Source of the DNA: Stutzerimonas stutzeri KOS6
GTDB lineage: Bacteria; Pseudomonadota; Gammaproteobacteria; Pseudomonadales; Pseudomonadaceae
Assembly (NCBI RefSeq): GCF_000307775.2
Contig: NZ_KK020676.1
Span: forward strand, 1,710,576 to 1,774,575
Direction of reading: 5' to 3'
Length of the DNA stretch: 64,000 nt
Positions within the stretch are counted from its first letter, which is position 1; each line of letters opens with the position of its first letter. Below the pieces are notes generated by a model. The model did not search any database. It was not told the DNA's origin and saw only the letters and a program-made list of their open reading frames with translations. Below, in pieces: positions 50,972 to 61,519 of the stretch. Position numbers and translations under genes: made by a program.

Positions 50972-50993
50972 AAGCCCGGCGTGAGCCGGGCTT
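50972..50993 (-). terminator. Hairpin immediately after rpsU
   Basis: Perfect arms AAGCCCGGC and GCCGGGCTT with a GTGA loop, just past the rpsU stop. The following U-run is only three bases, so this is probably a weak terminator or a 3' stabilising hairpin acting with the stronger one at 50918-50957. Confidence 0.6.
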
Positions 50994-51016
50994 GATGCGA
51001 CGTCAGCCGTACTGGA

Positions 51017-51232
51017 TCAGTACAGGCGAACGCTGCGGCGCTGCTCGCGCTGCACTTTCTTGGCGTGACGCTTGACTGCAGCGGCAGCCTTGCGCTTGCG
51101 CTCGGAAGTCGGCTTCTCGTAGAACTCGCGCGAGCGGACTTCGGCCAGAACGCCTGCTTTTTCGCAGGAACGCTTGAAGCGACGCAGTGCTACGTCGAAG
51201 GGTTCATTCTCTTTAACTTTGACAGCGGGCAT
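51017..51232 (-). CDS. rpsU: 30S ribosomal protein S21
   Basis: A 71-residue basic ribosomal protein needed for initiation. The sequence [20 protein letters not shown] and the Arg/Lys-rich tail are characteristic. First gene of rpsU-dnaG-rpoD, divergent from tsaD. Confidence 0.98.
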   Translation of the reverse strand: MPAVKVKENEPFDVALRRFKRSCEKAGVLAEVRSREFYEKPTSERKRKAAAAVKRHAKKVQREQRRSVRLY

Positions 51233-51427
51233 CCAGGACTTACCTTCACTTGATTACCGGTGGCAACGCGCTTCGGCAATGACTCGCAAGCACGCTGGTT
51301 TTAAGGGTTGCGGATGTTACCCGCTCCAATTGCGGAATGCAAAGCCCCTGATCGAAAAGCGCTGGTCGGTCGGACGGCCCGACGATTAATATGCACGGCT
51401 TCATTCGCCTTCCGGAAGGTTGAACCC

Positions 51428-52453
51428 ATGCTGGTGCTGGGGTTGGAAACGTCCTGCGACGAGACTGGTGTCGCGCTTTATGACAGCGAGCGGGGCCTGC
51501 TGGCCGACGCGCTATTCAGCCAGATCGACCTGCATCGCGTCTATGGTGGCGTGGTGCCGGAGCTGGCTTCCCGCGACCATGTGAAGCGCATGCTGCCGTT
51601 GATCCGCCAGGTGCTGGGCGAGGCCGGTCGCGTGGCCGGCCAGATCGATGCCGTGGCCTACACGGCCGGTCCTGGCCTGGTCGGTGCGCTGCTGGTCGGC
51701 GCCTCCTGCGCCCAGGCGCTGGCGCTGGCCTGGGGAGTGCCGGCAGTCGGCGTGCATCACATGGAAGGCCATCTGCTGGCACCGATGCTCGAAGCGCAGC
51801 CACCGGCCTTTCCGTTCGTCGCCTTGCTGGTGTCGGGTGGCCACACCCAATTGGTACGCGTGGATGGCATTGGTCAGTACGCGTTGCTCGGCGAGTCGGT
51901 GGACGATGCCGCCGGCGAAGCCTTCGACAAGACGGCCAAGCTCATGGGCCTGCGCTACCCCGGTGGACCGGAGATTGCCCGGCTGGCCGAGCAGGGTACG
52001 CCCGGCCGGTTCGTCTTTCCGCGACCGATGACCGATCGGCCGGGGCTGGATTTCAGCTTCAGCGGGCTGAAGACGTTCACCCTCAATACCTGGCAGCAGT
52101 GTCGGAATGGCGGCGACGACAGCGAGCAGACCCGTTGCGACGTCGCCCTGGCCTTCCAGCAGGCGGTCGTCGAAACCCTGACCATCAAGTGCCGCCGCGC
52201 GCTCAGGCAGACGGGGCTGAATTCGCTGGTCATCGCCGGTGGGGTCAGCGCCAACCAGTCACTGCGGCAGTCGCTGGAACGGATGCTCGCAGAGTTCGAT
52301 GGCCAGGTGTTCTACGCGCGGCCACGCTTCTGTACCGACAACGGCGCGATGATCGCCTACGCTGGCTGTCAGCGGCTGCTCGCCGGGCAGCATGATGGCC
52401 CGGCGATCGGCGTACAGCCACGCTGGTCGATGGAAACGCTGCCGGCAATCTGA
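51428..52453 (+). CDS. tsaD: tRNA N6-threonylcarbamoyladenosine transferase (TsaD)
   Basis: Catalytic subunit that transfers threonylcarbamoyl to A37 of ANN-decoding tRNAs. The 341-residue ASKHA-fold protein has [14 protein letters not shown] at its start, the metal-binding [10 protein letters not shown] near residue 111, [10 protein letters not shown] and the C-terminal [10 protein letters not shown]. The ATG 51428 matches the family start; an upstream in-frame ATG at 51308 would add an unrelated leader. Divergent from rpsU, as in other gammaproteobacteria. Confidence 0.96.
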   Translation: MLVLGLETSCDETGVALYDSERGLLADALFSQIDLHRVYGGVVPELASRDHVKRMLPLIRQVLGEAGRVAGQIDAVAYTAGPGLVGALLVGASCAQALALAWGVPAVGVHHMEGHLLAPMLEAQPPAFPFVALLVSGGHTQLVRVDGIGQYALLGESVDDAAGEAFDKTAKLMGLRYPGGPEIARLAEQGTPGRFVFPRPMTDRPGLDFSFSGLKTFTLNTWQQCRNGGDDSEQTRCDVALAFQQAVVETLTIKCRRALRQTGLNSLVIAGGVSANQSLRQSLERMLAEFDGQVFYARPRFCTDNGAMIAYAGCQRLLAGQHDGPAIGVQPRWSMETLPAI

Positions 52454-52468
52454 ACGACGCAGGGGCCG

Positions 52469-53047
52469 TCAGAAATGCCGCTCCTGGCCGGCGAACAGGT
52501 TGCGCAGGTTGCTGCGATGGCGCCAGACGATCAGTGTGGCCAGCAGGCCCATCGGCAGCAGGGCGCCCGGCTGTTGCCAGGCCAGCAAAGGCAGGCAGAC
52601 TGGCAGGGCGATCAGGGCGGCCAGCGAGCTGGTGCGGGTCAGGCGGAATGCCAGCAGCCAGGCTCCGATGGCCAGCAGCGCGGCAGGGGGATGGAGGGCG
52701 AGGAGCGTACCGGCGGCGGTGGCTACGCCCTTGCCGCCGCGGAAGCGGAAATAAAGCGGGTAGAGGTGGCCGCATACCGCCGCCAGGGCGATCCAGGCTT
52801 GCTGCTGGACGGACATGCCCAGCGCTGCGGCCAGCAGTACGGGCAGCAGGCCCTTGAGCAGATCGCCGAACAGCGTGCAGATCGCCAATCGCTTGCCTGC
52901 CAGGCGAAACATATTGGTGGCACCGGGATTGCCGGAGCCGCCGGCACGCGGGTCGGGCATCCCGGCCAGGCGGCTGAGCAGAATGGCGAATGACAGCGAG
53001 CCGATCAGGTACGCGAGCAATGTCAGCAGCCAGAACATGAAATCCAT
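52469..53047 (-). CDS. plsY: Acyl-phosphate:glycerol-3-phosphate acyltransferase PlsY
   Basis: Inner-membrane acyltransferase that makes lysophosphatidic acid from acyl-phosphate. The 192-residue protein has about five membrane segments and the conserved loops GSGNPGATN (about residue 37) and [12 protein letters not shown] (about 102). It is convergent with tsaD (15 bases between stops) and divergent from folB. Confidence 0.95.
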   Translation of the reverse strand: MDFMFWLLTLLAYLIGSLSFAILLSRLAGMPDPRAGGSGNPGATNMFRLAGKRLAICTLFGDLLKGLLPVLLAAALGMSVQQQAWIALAAVCGHLYPLYFRFRGGKGVATAAGTLLALHPPAALLAIGAWLLAFRLTRTSSLAALIALPVCLPLLAWQQPGALLPMGLLATLIVWRHRSNLRNLFAGQERHF

Positions 53048-53112
53048 CCGGGGCAGGGAGCCCTGAGTCTAGCGGCGCGTTTCTAGCTTGTCGTGCTGTA
53101 GGAGAATGTTGC

Positions 53113-53466
53113 GTGGACACAGTCTTCATCGAAGGCCTGGAAGTGGATACGGTCATCGGCGCCTATGACTGGGAGCGGGGCATCCGACAATGCCTGCACC
53201 TGGACCTGACGCTGGGGTGGGACATCCGTCCCGCCGCCGAGAATGATGAGCTGGACAAGGCCCTGGACTATGCCAAGGTCGTTGCGGCCATCGATCGGTT
53301 CGCTTCCGCGGCGTGCTTCGAGCTGGTCGAAACCTTTGCCGAGCGCCTGGCACAAAGCCTGATGAGCGAGTACGGCATTGTCTGGCTGCGCCTGCGGGTC
53401 ACCAAGCCAGGCGTCAATGCGCGCGCCCGCGCGCTGGGTGTGGAGATCGAACGCGGATGTCGCTGA
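53113..53466 (+). CDS. folB: Dihydroneopterin aldolase
   Basis: Cleaves dihydroneopterin in folate synthesis. The 117-residue protein begins MDTVFIEGLEVDTVIGAYDW and has the conserved LDYAKVV and FELVETFAERLA segments with the catalytic Lys in the C-terminal TKPG. The 3' end overlaps folK by 10 bases, so the two folate genes are translationally coupled. Confidence 0.95.
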   Translation: MDTVFIEGLEVDTVIGAYDWERGIRQCLHLDLTLGWDIRPAAENDELDKALDYAKVVAAIDRFASAACFELVETFAERLAQSLMSEYGIVWLRLRVTKPGVNARARALGVEIERGCR

Positions 53467-53996
53467 CTCCCGTGCTGCTCGGCCTGGGCAGCAATGTCCA
53501 GCGCGAGCGCCATCTGCATGCAGGCCTCGATGCGCTGGCCGAACTGCTGCAGGACATGCGCTGCTCGCCGGTGTTCGAGAGCCTGGCGGTGGGCTACAGG
53601 GGCGATAACTTCTACAACCTGGTGGTGGCCGGCGATACCGAGCTGCCACTGACCGAGCTCGACCGCCGGCTCAAGTTCATCGAGGCGGACAACGGTCGTT
53701 ACGCCCCGGACCGCAAGGGCCTGCCGCTGGACATCGACGTGCTGCTCTATGGCGAGCTGGTCGGCAATTTCCACGGCTTGCTGCTGCCACGCGCGGAGAT
53801 CCTGAAGAACGCCTTCGTGCTCTGGCCGCTGGCGATATTGGCACCGGCCGTTCGACACCCGGCGTCCGGCGCATGCTTCGCCGAGCTTTGGCAACAGTCC
53901 TGCATTGACCAGCAGCTCTGGCCGGTGCCGTTTCAGTGGCGTGGCGCGCAGCTGACGTCGGCGGAGCTGATCGGCGCACACCCGCCGCGTAACTAG
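53457..53996 (+). CDS. folK: 2-amino-4-hydroxy-6-hydroxymethyldihydropteridine pyrophosphokinase
   Basis: Transfers pyrophosphate from ATP to the pterin in folate synthesis. The 179-residue protein begins with the HPPK motif [13 protein letters not shown] and contains the metal/ATP signature [13 protein letters not shown]. The start at 53457 lies inside folB. Its last four bases overlap the 3' end of the convergent cca gene. Confidence 0.93.
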   Translation: MSLTPVLLGLGSNVQRERHLHAGLDALAELLQDMRCSPVFESLAVGYRGDNFYNLVVAGDTELPLTELDRRLKFIEADNGRYAPDRKGLPLDIDVLLYGELVGNFHGLLLPRAEILKNAFVLWPLAILAPAVRHPASGACFAELWQQSCIDQQLWPVPFQWRGAQLTSAELIGAHPPRN

Positions 53997-55174
53997 CGAA
54001 TATCCGCATTCCGCTGGCAATAGAGCCGCAGCGCCTCGAGTCGGGCGGCGGTGAGGGCCCTGCCCAGCTCCGCGCCCTGGTAGCCCTGCTCCAGCAGCGC
54101 TTTGACCGCCACGGCGCGAACCTCGCTCGCTGCCGCACGCAGATAGTCGGCCTGGAAGAATGGCTGTTGCGCGTTGCCTGCCGCGGCGTCCATTTCGCAC
54201 GCGGCAACGAACTGCTCGAAGCGCTCCGGACGGCGGAAGATATCGAAGTGCTGCAGCATGTCGAGTAGCGCCTCGGCTGATAATCCATGTGCTGCGACAG
54301 CGTCCTGGTGGTATCTGCCGAGCAGCGTGGCCAGGTCCTGGCAATCCCGCGGTGCCTTGCAGCGCTGGTTGAGCGCGGCGATGGCCTCCAGGCGTGCCTG
54401 CTGGTCTGCGGCTGGTCCTGCGCAGCCGAGCAGCAGGCAGGCCCAGCGTACCGGCAACGGTTGTGCATGCGTCGCGCACTGGCGCAGGCGAGCGAGCAGG
54501 TGCTTGCCATGTCCGTTTGCGGCATCGAAGGTCGCGCTCAGTTCCGGGAACAGCTCGGCCAGCGCGTCGCAGTCCTGCAGGACCTGAATGAACACGTCGG
54601 GCCGTGGCTCCATGAGCGCGCGGGAGATTTCCTTCCAGCTGCGCTCCGGCGTCAGCGCCGACAGTTCGCCGGAGCGAGCAAGCTGGCGCATCAGCTCCAG
54701 CGTCGGGGGGGCGATGGAAAAACCGAGTTCGGCATAGCGCGCCGCGAAACGCGCCACGCGCAACACGCGCAGCGGGTCTTCGGCGAAGGCCGGGGAAACG
54801 TGGCGCAGCAGCCGTGCCTGCAGGTCGCGCTGGCCACCGTAGGGATCTATCAGCTGTCCATGGTCGTCTTCGGCGATGGCGTTGATGGTCAGGTCGCGCC
54901 GTTGCAGGTCTTCTTCCAGGGTGACATCGGGGCTGGCATGAAAGGTGAACCCGCCATAACCGCGGCCACTCTTGCGCTCGGTGCGCGCCAGGGCATACTC
55001 CTCGCCGGTCTGCGGATGCAGGAACACCGGAAAATCCGCGCCGACCGGGCGGAAGCCGCGGGCCTGCATTTCTTCCGGCGTGGCGCCGACCACCAGCCAA
55101 TCCACCTCGCTGACCGCGCGGCCCAACAGGCGATCGCGTACCGCGCCGCCGACTTTATAGATCTGCATGTCCAC
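53993..55174 (-). CDS. cca: CCA-adding enzyme (tRNA nucleotidyltransferase)
   Basis: Adds or repairs the 3' CCA of tRNA. The 393-residue class II enzyme has [10 protein letters not shown] near residue 9, [32 protein letters not shown] and [17 protein letters not shown]. Two oddities: the metal-binding DxD reads ExD here (SEVDW, Glu24-Val-Asp26), and the C-terminal HD phosphohydrolase region of the E. coli enzyme has lost its HD residues, so the repair phosphatase activity is probably absent. The gene ends 4 bases inside folK. Confidence 0.93.
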   Translation of the reverse strand: MDMQIYKVGGAVRDRLLGRAVSEVDWLVVGATPEEMQARGFRPVGADFPVFLHPQTGEEYALARTERKSGRGYGGFTFHASPDVTLEEDLQRRDLTINAIAEDDHGQLIDPYGGQRDLQARLLRHVSPAFAEDPLRVLRVARFAARYAELGFSIAPPTLELMRQLARSGELSALTPERSWKEISRALMEPRPDVFIQVLQDCDALAELFPELSATFDAANGHGKHLLARLRQCATHAQPLPVRWACLLLGCAGPAADQQARLEAIAALNQRCKAPRDCQDLATLLGRYHQDAVAAHGLSAEALLDMLQHFDIFRRPERFEQFVAACEMDAAAGNAQQPFFQADYLRAAASEVRAVAVKALLEQGYQGAELGRALTAARLEALRLYCQRNADIR

Positions 55175-55227
55175 CTCCGTTGGCGCGGAGGATAAGGGAT
55201 ATCCATGTCGAGGCTACAGCGCCGCAT

Positions 55228-55256
55228 GCGGGAAGGGCCGTGAGAACCCTTCCCGC
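55228..55256. terminator. Hairpin between the spoVR-like gene and cca
   Basis: A perfect 10-bp stem (GCGGGAAGGG with CCCTTCCCGC) and a 9-base loop lie just after the SpoVR-family stop codon. No U-run follows on the minus strand, so termination efficiency is uncertain. Confidence 0.55.
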
Positions 55257-55266
55257 GGCGGTGCGT

Positions 55267-56814
55267 TCAGGCGAAGTTGATGCCGGGGAAGCGGCTCTCG
55301 GCTTCGGTGTTGCTACCAGTGCGCAGCGGCATGTGGTGGGTGTTGACCAGCTTGTCGTCCTGTATCGATTGCAAGTGCACGTCGAAGCCCCACAGCCGGT
55401 GCAGATGCTTGAGCACCTCTTCGGTGGACCCGCCCAGTGGCTTGCGGTCGTGCTGCATGTGGCGCAGGGTCAGCGAGCGGTCGCCGCGGCGGTCGACGCT
55501 CCATACCTGTACGTTGGGCTCGCGGTTGCCCAGGTTGTACTGCGCGGCGAGCAGTTCGCGAATCAGGTGGTAGCCGCTTTCATCATGAATCGCCGGCACC
55601 AGCAGTTCGTCCTTGCGGTCGTCATCGAGGATGCTGAACAGTTTGAGATCGCGGATCACCTTGGGTGAGAGGAACTGCAGGATGAAGCTCTCGTCCTTGA
55701 AGTTGTTCATGGCGAACTTGACGGTGGTCAGCCAGTCGCTTCCGGCGATGTCCGGGAACCAGCGTTTGTCCTCCTCCGTCGGCTTTTCGCAGATCCGGCG
55801 GATGTCCTGGTACATGGCGAAGCCCAGGGTGTAGGGGTTGATGCCGCTGTAGTAGGGGCTGTCGAATCCGGGCTGATAGATCACGCTGGTGTGCGACTGC
55901 AGGAACTCCATCATGAAGCCGTCGGTGACCAGCCCCTCATCGTAGAGATCGTTGAGCAGGGTGTAATGCCAGAATGTCGCCCAGCCTTCGTTCATCACCT
56001 GGGTCTGGCGCTGCGGGTAGAAGTACTGCGCGATCTTGCGCACGATGCGCACGATCTCGCGCTGCCAGGGCTCCAGCAGCGGCGCGTGCTTCTCGATGAA
56101 GTAGAGGATGTTCTCCTGCGGCTCTGCCGGGAATCGCTGGCTGTCCGCCTGGCCATCGCCCTTGTCCGCGCCCTTGGGGATGGTGCGCCAGAGATCGTTG
56201 ATCTGCCGCTGCAGGTGTTCCTCACGGTCCTTCTGCCGGCGCCGTTCTTCCTCGGCGGAGATCGGATAGGGGCGCTTGTAGCGGTCGACGCCGTAGTTCA
56301 TCAGGGCATGGCAGGAGTCGAGCAGGTCTTCCACCGCGTCGATGCCGTGGCGCTCCTCGCATTGCATGATGTACTGCTTGGCGAACACCAGGTAATCGAT
56401 GATCGAGCTGGCGTCGGTCCAGGTGCGGAACAGGTAGTTGCCCTTGAAGAAACTGTTGTGGCCGTAGCTGGCGTGGGCGATGACCAGCGCCTGCATGCAC
56501 ATGGTGTTCTCTTCCATCAGGTAGGCGATGCAGGGGTCGGAATTGATCACGATCTCGTAGGCCAGGCCCATCTGGCCGCGCTTGTAGTGCTTTTCGGTAT
56601 GCAGGAACTGCTTGCCGTAGGACCAGTGGTGGTAACCCAGCGGCATGCCCACCGAGGCGTAGGCATCCATCATCTGCTCGGCGGTGATCACCTCGATCTG
56701 GTTCGGATAGGTGTCCAGCGCGTAACGCTCGGCGATGCGACCGATTTCGCGGTCGTAGGTCCGAATCAGGTCGAAGGTCCATTCCGAGCCGTTGGAAATG
56801 GGCTGTCGTTTCAT
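55267..56814 (-). CDS. SpoVR-family protein (YcgB-like)
   Basis: A 515-residue cytoplasmic protein of the SpoVR/YcgB family, with DTYPNQIEVITAEQMMDAY and NEGWATFWHYTLLNDLYDEG. Molecular function is unknown; it is tied to the YeaG-YeaH stress module. I start at the ATG 56814 because GAGG lies eight bases upstream, overlapping the end of yeaH; a GTG at 56823 is the alternative. Third gene of the yeaG-yeaH-spoVR operon. Confidence 0.9.
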   Translation of the reverse strand: MKRQPISNGSEWTFDLIRTYDREIGRIAERYALDTYPNQIEVITAEQMMDAYASVGMPLGYHHWSYGKQFLHTEKHYKRGQMGLAYEIVINSDPCIAYLMEENTMCMQALVIAHASYGHNSFFKGNYLFRTWTDASSIIDYLVFAKQYIMQCEERHGIDAVEDLLDSCHALMNYGVDRYKRPYPISAEEERRRQKDREEHLQRQINDLWRTIPKGADKGDGQADSQRFPAEPQENILYFIEKHAPLLEPWQREIVRIVRKIAQYFYPQRQTQVMNEGWATFWHYTLLNDLYDEGLVTDGFMMEFLQSHTSVIYQPGFDSPYYSGINPYTLGFAMYQDIRRICEKPTEEDKRWFPDIAGSDWLTTVKFAMNNFKDESFILQFLSPKVIRDLKLFSILDDDRKDELLVPAIHDESGYHLIRELLAAQYNLGNREPNVQVWSVDRRGDRSLTLRHMQHDRKPLGGSTEEVLKHLHRLWGFDVHLQSIQDDKLVNTHHMPLRTGSNTEAESRFPGINFA

Positions 56815-56824
56815 GCTGCGCACC

Positions 56825-58096
56825 TCAGCTGGTCATTCGCCGCTGGAACAGTTCGCGGAATACCGGGTAGATGTCCGCGGCGCTCACCAGTTGCTGCTGG
56901 GCGAACGCATCGGAAAACGCTTCGGCCACCTGGTTGTATTCGTACCAGAGTGCCTGGTGTTCGCGCGGGGTGATTTCGACGTAGGTGAAATACTGGACGA
57001 ACGGCATGATCTGGTTGATCAGGATGTCGCGACACAGCGGCGAATCGTCGTTCCAGTTGTCGCCGTCGGAGGCCTGCGCGGCGTAGATGTTCCACTCGTT
57101 GGCCGGATAACGCTCGGCCATGATCTCCTGCATCATCTTCAGCGCGCTGGAAACGATGGTGCCGCCGGTTTCCCGCGAGTAGAAGAACTCCTCCTCGTCG
57201 ACTTCCTTGGCACTGGTGTGGTGGCGGATGAACACCACGTCGATCTTGTCGTAGTTCCGCTTGAGGAACAGGTACAGCAGGATGAAGAAGCGCTTGGCGA
57301 TGTCCTTGGTGGCCTGGGTCATGGAGCCGGAAACGTCCATCAGGCAGAACATCACCGCCTTGGAGCTGGGATTGGGATGCTTGACCAGCAGGTTGTACTT
57401 GAGGTCGAAGGTGTCGAGGAATGGCACGCGGTTGATGCGCGCTTTCAGTCGCTCGATCTCCTCCTCGGTAGCCTTGATATCGCCGAAGTTGTTCGGCTCC
57501 TCCAGGCGCAGACGTTCCAGTTCGGCCTTCAGGGCGCGCAGCTGGGCACGGCTGCTGCCGGACAGTGCGATGCGTCGGGCATGAGCCGAGCGCAGGGTGC
57601 GCACGATGTTGATGCGCGATGGATTGCCTTCGTTGGCGATGCCGGCGCGCACCGTCTTGAAGGTATCGGTGCCGGTGAGGTGGCGCTTGACCAGATTGGG
57701 CAGTTCCAGATCCTCGAACATGAAGTCGAGAAACTCTTCCTGGGTGATCTGGAAAACGAAGTCGTCAATGCCTTCGCCGCTGTTGCTGGCCTGGCCGGCA
57801 CCTTGCCCGCCACCGCCCCCTTGCGGCCGGGGGATACGCTCGCCCGCGACGAAGTCCTTGTTGCCCGGATGAACGATGGTCTGGCGCCCACCGCGGCCAT
57901 GATGAAGCACCGGCTCGTCGATATCGCGCCCGGGAATGCTGATCTGCTCGCCATGCTCCATGTCGGTGATGGAGCGACGGCCAACGGCTTCCTCCACGGC
58001 CTTCTTGATATGTCCACGGTACCGTTGCAGAAAGCGCTGGCGGTTCACCGTGCTCTTGTTCTTGCCATTCAGGCGACGATCGATCACGTAGCTCAT
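56825..58096 (-). CDS. yeaH: DUF444 family protein YeaH (vWA-like)
   Basis: A 423-residue DUF444 protein. The C-terminal half has a von Willebrand A-like fold with the metal site DVSGSM ([16 protein letters not shown], about residue 245). It functions with the YeaG kinase in E. coli stress and nitrogen starvation responses; the biochemical role is not settled. The N-terminal half contains a Gly/Gln-rich loop (about 90-110). It lies between yeaG and the spoVR-like gene with small gaps, so the three are co-transcribed. Confidence 0.93.
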   Translation of the reverse strand: MSYVIDRRLNGKNKSTVNRQRFLQRYRGHIKKAVEEAVGRRSITDMEHGEQISIPGRDIDEPVLHHGRGGRQTIVHPGNKDFVAGERIPRPQGGGGGQGAGQASNSGEGIDDFVFQITQEEFLDFMFEDLELPNLVKRHLTGTDTFKTVRAGIANEGNPSRINIVRTLRSAHARRIALSGSSRAQLRALKAELERLRLEEPNNFGDIKATEEEIERLKARINRVPFLDTFDLKYNLLVKHPNPSSKAVMFCLMDVSGSMTQATKDIAKRFFILLYLFLKRNYDKIDVVFIRHHTSAKEVDEEEFFYSRETGGTIVSSALKMMQEIMAERYPANEWNIYAAQASDGDNWNDDSPLCRDILINQIMPFVQYFTYVEITPREHQALWYEYNQVAEAFSDAFAQQQLVSAADIYPVFRELFQRRMTS

Positions 58097-58177
58097 AGGC
58101 CCTCCGGGCTAGGCTGAAAACATGGGCCTGAAGCGGGAAGCGTGCCGCGGTGCTGCCAGCCTCAGGCATCCAGCCAC

Positions 58178-60100
58178 TTACTGCGATTTACGCACCCGCA
58201 GATACCATTCGGACAGCAGGCGAACCTGCTTCTCGGTGTAGCCGCGCTCGACCATGCGCACGACGAAATCGTTGTGCTTCTTCTGGTCTTCCTTGCTCGC
58301 CTTGGCGTTGAAACTGATGACCGGCAGCAGATCCTCGGTGTTGGAGAACATCTTCTTCTCGATCACCACGCGCAGCTTCTCGTAGGACAGCCACGACGGA
58401 TTCTTGCCGTTGTTGTTGGCCCGGGCGCGCAGCACGAAGTTGACGATCTCGTTGCGGAAATCCTTCGGGTTGCTGATGCCGGCCGGCTTCTCGATCTTCT
58501 CCAGCTCCTCGTTGAGCGCCACGCGGTTGAGGATTTCGCCGGTTTCCGGATCGCGGTATTCCTGATCCTGGATCCAGAAATCGGCATACAGCACGTAGCG
58601 ATCGAAGATGTTCTGCCCGTACTCGCTGTAGGACTCGAGGTAGGCGGTCTGGATTTCCTTGCCGATGAACTCGATGTAGCGCGGTGCCAGGTATTCCTTG
58701 ATGAAGCGCAGGTAGCGCTCGCGCACTTCGGCGGGGAACTGCTCCTGCTCGATCTGCTGTTCCAGCACGTAGAGCAGATGCACCGGGTTGGCGGCGATCT
58801 CGTGCGGGTCGAAGTTGAACACCTTCGAGAGGATCTTGAAGGCGAAGCGGGTGGAGAGGCCGTTCATGCCCTCGTCGACGCCGGCGGTGTCGCGGTATTC
58901 CTGGATCGACTTGGCCTTGGGATCGGTGTCCTTGAGATTCTCGCCGTCGTACACGCGCATCTTCGAGTAGATATTGGAGTTTTCCGGCTCCTTCAGGCGC
59001 GACAGCACGGAGAACTGCGCAAGCATCTTCAGCGTATCCGGCGCGCAATGGGCATGGGCCAGCGAGCTGTTGGTCAGCAGCTTGTCGTAGATCTTGATCT
59101 CGTCACTGACGCGCAGGCAGTAGGGCACCTTGACGATGTAGATACGGTCGATGAAGGCTTCGTTGTTCTTGTTGTTGCGGAAGCTGTGCCATTCCGATTC
59201 GTTGGAGTGGGCCAGCAAAATGCCGCTGTAGGGGATCGCGCCGAGCCCTTCGGTGCTGTTGTAGTTGCCTTCCTGGGTCGCCGTCAGCAAGGGATGCAGC
59301 ACCTTGATCGGCGCCTTGAACATCTCGACGAATTCCATCAGGCCCTGGTTGGCCCGGCACAGCGCGCCCGAGTAGCTGTAGGCGTCGGCATCGTTCTGCG
59401 GGAATTCTTCCAGCTTGCGGATATCGACCTTGCCCACCAGCGAGGAGATGTCCTGGTTGTTCTCGTCGCCCGGCTCGGTCTTGGCCACGGCGATCTGGTT
59501 GAGGATCGACGGATAGAGCTTGACCACGCGGAACTTGGAGATGTCGCCGCCGAACTCCTGCAGGCGCTTGGTCGCCCAGGGCGACATGATCGAATTCAGG
59601 TAGCGCCGCGGAATGCCATAGTCCTCTTCGAGGATCTGCGCGTCCTCCACCGGGTTGAACAGCCCCAGCGGCGACTCGAATACCGGCGAGCCCTTGATGG
59701 CGTAGAAGGGTACGTGTTCCATCAGTTGCTTGAGCTTTTCGGCCAGCGAGGATTTGCCTCCGCCGACCGGGCCGAGGAGGTAGAGGATCTGTTTCTTCTC
59801 TTCCAGCCCCTGCGCGGCATGCCGGAAGTAGGAGACGATCTGGTCGATGCACTCCTCCATGCCGTGGAAGTCCTCGAATGCCGGATAGCGGCGGATCACC
59901 TTGTTGGAGAAGATGCGCGACAGCCGTGGATCGGCGGACGTGTCCACCAGTTCCGGCTCGCCGATCGCCATCAGCAGCCGCTCGGCGGCGCTGGCGTAGG
60001 TTCCCGGGTCTGACTTGCACAGATCGAGGTATTCCTGGAGCGAATACTCTTCCTGGCGGGTTGCTTCGAAACGTTGCTGGAAGTGGCTGAAAATGCTCAT
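58178..60100 (-). CDS. yeaG: PrkA-family serine protein kinase YeaG
   Basis: A 640-residue AAA+/kinase protein of the PrkA family. The P-loop is GPVGGGKSSLAEKLK near residue 109, within an AAA domain, and the C-terminal part carries the PrkA kinase-like region (about 390-640). PrkA/YeaG responds to stationary phase and nitrogen starvation in other bacteria, with RpoS involvement in E. coli. First gene of the operon; 271 bases upstream form the promoter region. Confidence 0.94.
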   Translation of the reverse strand: MSIFSHFQQRFEATRQEEYSLQEYLDLCKSDPGTYASAAERLLMAIGEPELVDTSADPRLSRIFSNKVIRRYPAFEDFHGMEECIDQIVSYFRHAAQGLEEKKQILYLLGPVGGGKSSLAEKLKQLMEHVPFYAIKGSPVFESPLGLFNPVEDAQILEEDYGIPRRYLNSIMSPWATKRLQEFGGDISKFRVVKLYPSILNQIAVAKTEPGDENNQDISSLVGKVDIRKLEEFPQNDADAYSYSGALCRANQGLMEFVEMFKAPIKVLHPLLTATQEGNYNSTEGLGAIPYSGILLAHSNESEWHSFRNNKNNEAFIDRIYIVKVPYCLRVSDEIKIYDKLLTNSSLAHAHCAPDTLKMLAQFSVLSRLKEPENSNIYSKMRVYDGENLKDTDPKAKSIQEYRDTAGVDEGMNGLSTRFAFKILSKVFNFDPHEIAANPVHLLYVLEQQIEQEQFPAEVRERYLRFIKEYLAPRYIEFIGKEIQTAYLESYSEYGQNIFDRYVLYADFWIQDQEYRDPETGEILNRVALNEELEKIEKPAGISNPKDFRNEIVNFVLRARANNNGKNPSWLSYEKLRVVIEKKMFSNTEDLLPVISFNAKASKEDQKKHNDFVVRMVERGYTEKQVRLLSEWYLRVRKSQ

Positions 60101-60371
60101 GACTTCACCTCGATCGATGCACGAATAGGCGCGTCATCAGGCACTCTGGAGCCCGGCCGAAGTGGCGGCCAGTGGAGTTCCCCCGAACACCTAATGGTCG
60201 AAACCCTGAATTCAGTAAGCCGTTTGCCGGCTTCGCTTAATTGGATGGCCTGAACTGAAGGATAGTTCGGATTCGGCAAGATCAAGGGGCGGGAGGGACT
60301 TTCGGCGCTGTCGCTCGGCTGCTGGCAGCGCCTAGCCCACGGATGGCGGGAGGTTGGGGAGAAATAATTTT
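60101..60371. promoter_or_regulatory. Upstream region of the yeaG operon
   Basis: These 271 bases hold no convincing gene (a 62-codon minus-strand frame has no ribosome site). On the minus strand CTATCCT at about 60261-60267 resembles a stationary-phase -10 element, consistent with RpoS control known for yeaG relatives, but the match is imperfect. I did not find a sigma-54 -24/-12 motif. Confidence 0.3.
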
Positions 60372-60701
60372 TTACGCTTGCTCTTCGCGCTCGACCTCGG
60401 CGGGATAGGTGTGGCGCCAGAGCTCGAAACCGCCGTCGAGGCTGTAGACGTCGGAGAACCCCTGATTGACCAGGTAGGCGGCAGCGCTCTGGCTGGAGTG
60501 GCCGTGATAGCAGGTCACGATCAGCGGATGGTCGAGATCGGCGGCCGCGATGAAGTCGGGTAGTGAATGATTGTCCAGATGCAGCGAGCCGCTGATGTGG
60601 CCGCTGGCATAGCTGTGCGGGTCACGGATATCGACGATCACCGCGCCGGCACTGCGCATGGCCTGGGCCTGTTCCGGTGGGATGCGTTTGAAGTCGGTCA
60701 T
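60372..60701 (-). CDS. glpE: Thiosulfate sulfurtransferase GlpE
   Basis: A 109-residue single-domain rhodanese. The active-site loop CYHGHSS carries the persulfide cysteine, and the N terminus [15 protein letters not shown] with [16 protein letters not shown] is typical. I start at the internal Met (60701), which has the family start, not an upstream ATG at 60716. Eight bases downstream of apaH, same strand. Confidence 0.94.
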   Translation of the reverse strand: MTDFKRIPPEQAQAMRSAGAVIVDIRDPHSYASGHISGSLHLDNHSLPDFIAAADLDHPLIVTCYHGHSSQSAAAYLVNQGFSDVYSLDGGFELWRHTYPAEVEREEQA

Positions 60702-60709
60702 GCGGGCTC

Positions 60710-61519
60710 CTAGCATTCGCAGCGATGCATTTCACCGCTGTCGAGGTTCATCAGTGTCATGGCGTTGCCCCAGACGCAGCCGGTGTCCAGTGCGAAGACG
60801 TTCGGCTCGTCGCACTGGCCTTCCAGCGCGGCCCAGTGGCCGAAGATCAGCTTGACGTTACGGGTCTTGCGACTGGCGTGGCTGAACCAGGGCGCGTAGC
60901 CGGCTGGTGCGCTGTCCACGCCTTCCTTGGCTTCCAGGTCGAGCGTGCCGTCGGCCTTGCAGAAACGCATGCGCGTGAAATAGTTGGTGATCAGGCGCAG
61001 CCGCGGTATCCCGTGCAGTTCCTTGTTCCATTTCGCCGGCTGATTGCCGTACATGCCATCGAGAAAGGGCAGCAGCAGGGCGTCGTCCTGCAGCGCCTGC
61101 TCGACTTCGGCGGCACGCTTGAGCGCCTTATCCAGTGACCATTGTGGCGGAATACCGGCATGCACCATGGCGGTGTGGCGCCCGGCATCGTAGTGAATGA
61201 GCTTCTGCTTGCGCAGCCAGTCGATCAGGTCCGAGCGGTCCGGAGCATCCAGGATCGACTGCAGCGTATCGGATTTGCGCATGCGTTCGATGTTGTGCGC
61301 TACCGCAAGCAGATGCAGGTCATGGTTGCCCAGCACGGTGATCGCGGAGGCTTCGAGGTCACGCACGAAACGCAGCGCCTCCAGCGATTGCGGGCCGCGG
61401 TTGACCAGGTCACCGGCCAGCCACAGGCAATCGCGCGAGGGGCTGAAGTCGACGCGCTTCAGCAGGCATGTCAGCGGTTCGAGGCAACCTTGCAGGTCGC
61501 CGACAGCATAGGTCGTCAA
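60710..61519 (-). CDS. apaH: Diadenosine tetraphosphatase (symmetrical)
   Basis: Hydrolyses Ap4A to two ADP. The 269-residue metallophosphatase has the motifs GDLQGC at the N terminus, [17 protein letters not shown] near residue 37, and GNHDLHLL near 64. The gene overlaps apaG by 4 bases, a conserved apaG-apaH pair. Confidence 0.96.
   Translation of the reverse strand: MTTYAVGDLQGCLEPLTCLLKRVDFSPSRDCLWLAGDLVNRGPQSLEALRFVRDLEASAITVLGNHDLHLLAVAHNIERMRKSDTLQSILDAPDRSDLIDWLRKQKLIHYDAGRHTAMVHAGIPPQWSLDKALKRAAEVEQALQDDALLLPFLDGMYGNQPAKWNKELHGIPRLRLITNYFTRMRFCKADGTLDLEAKEGVDSAPAGYAPWFSHASRKTRNVKLIFGHWAALEGQCDEPNVFALDTGCVWGNAMTLMNLDSGEMHRCEC

Noticed and set aside
60097..60285. 62-codon frame upstream of yeaG
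   Set aside because: No ribosome site or conserved features; it lies in the promoter region.
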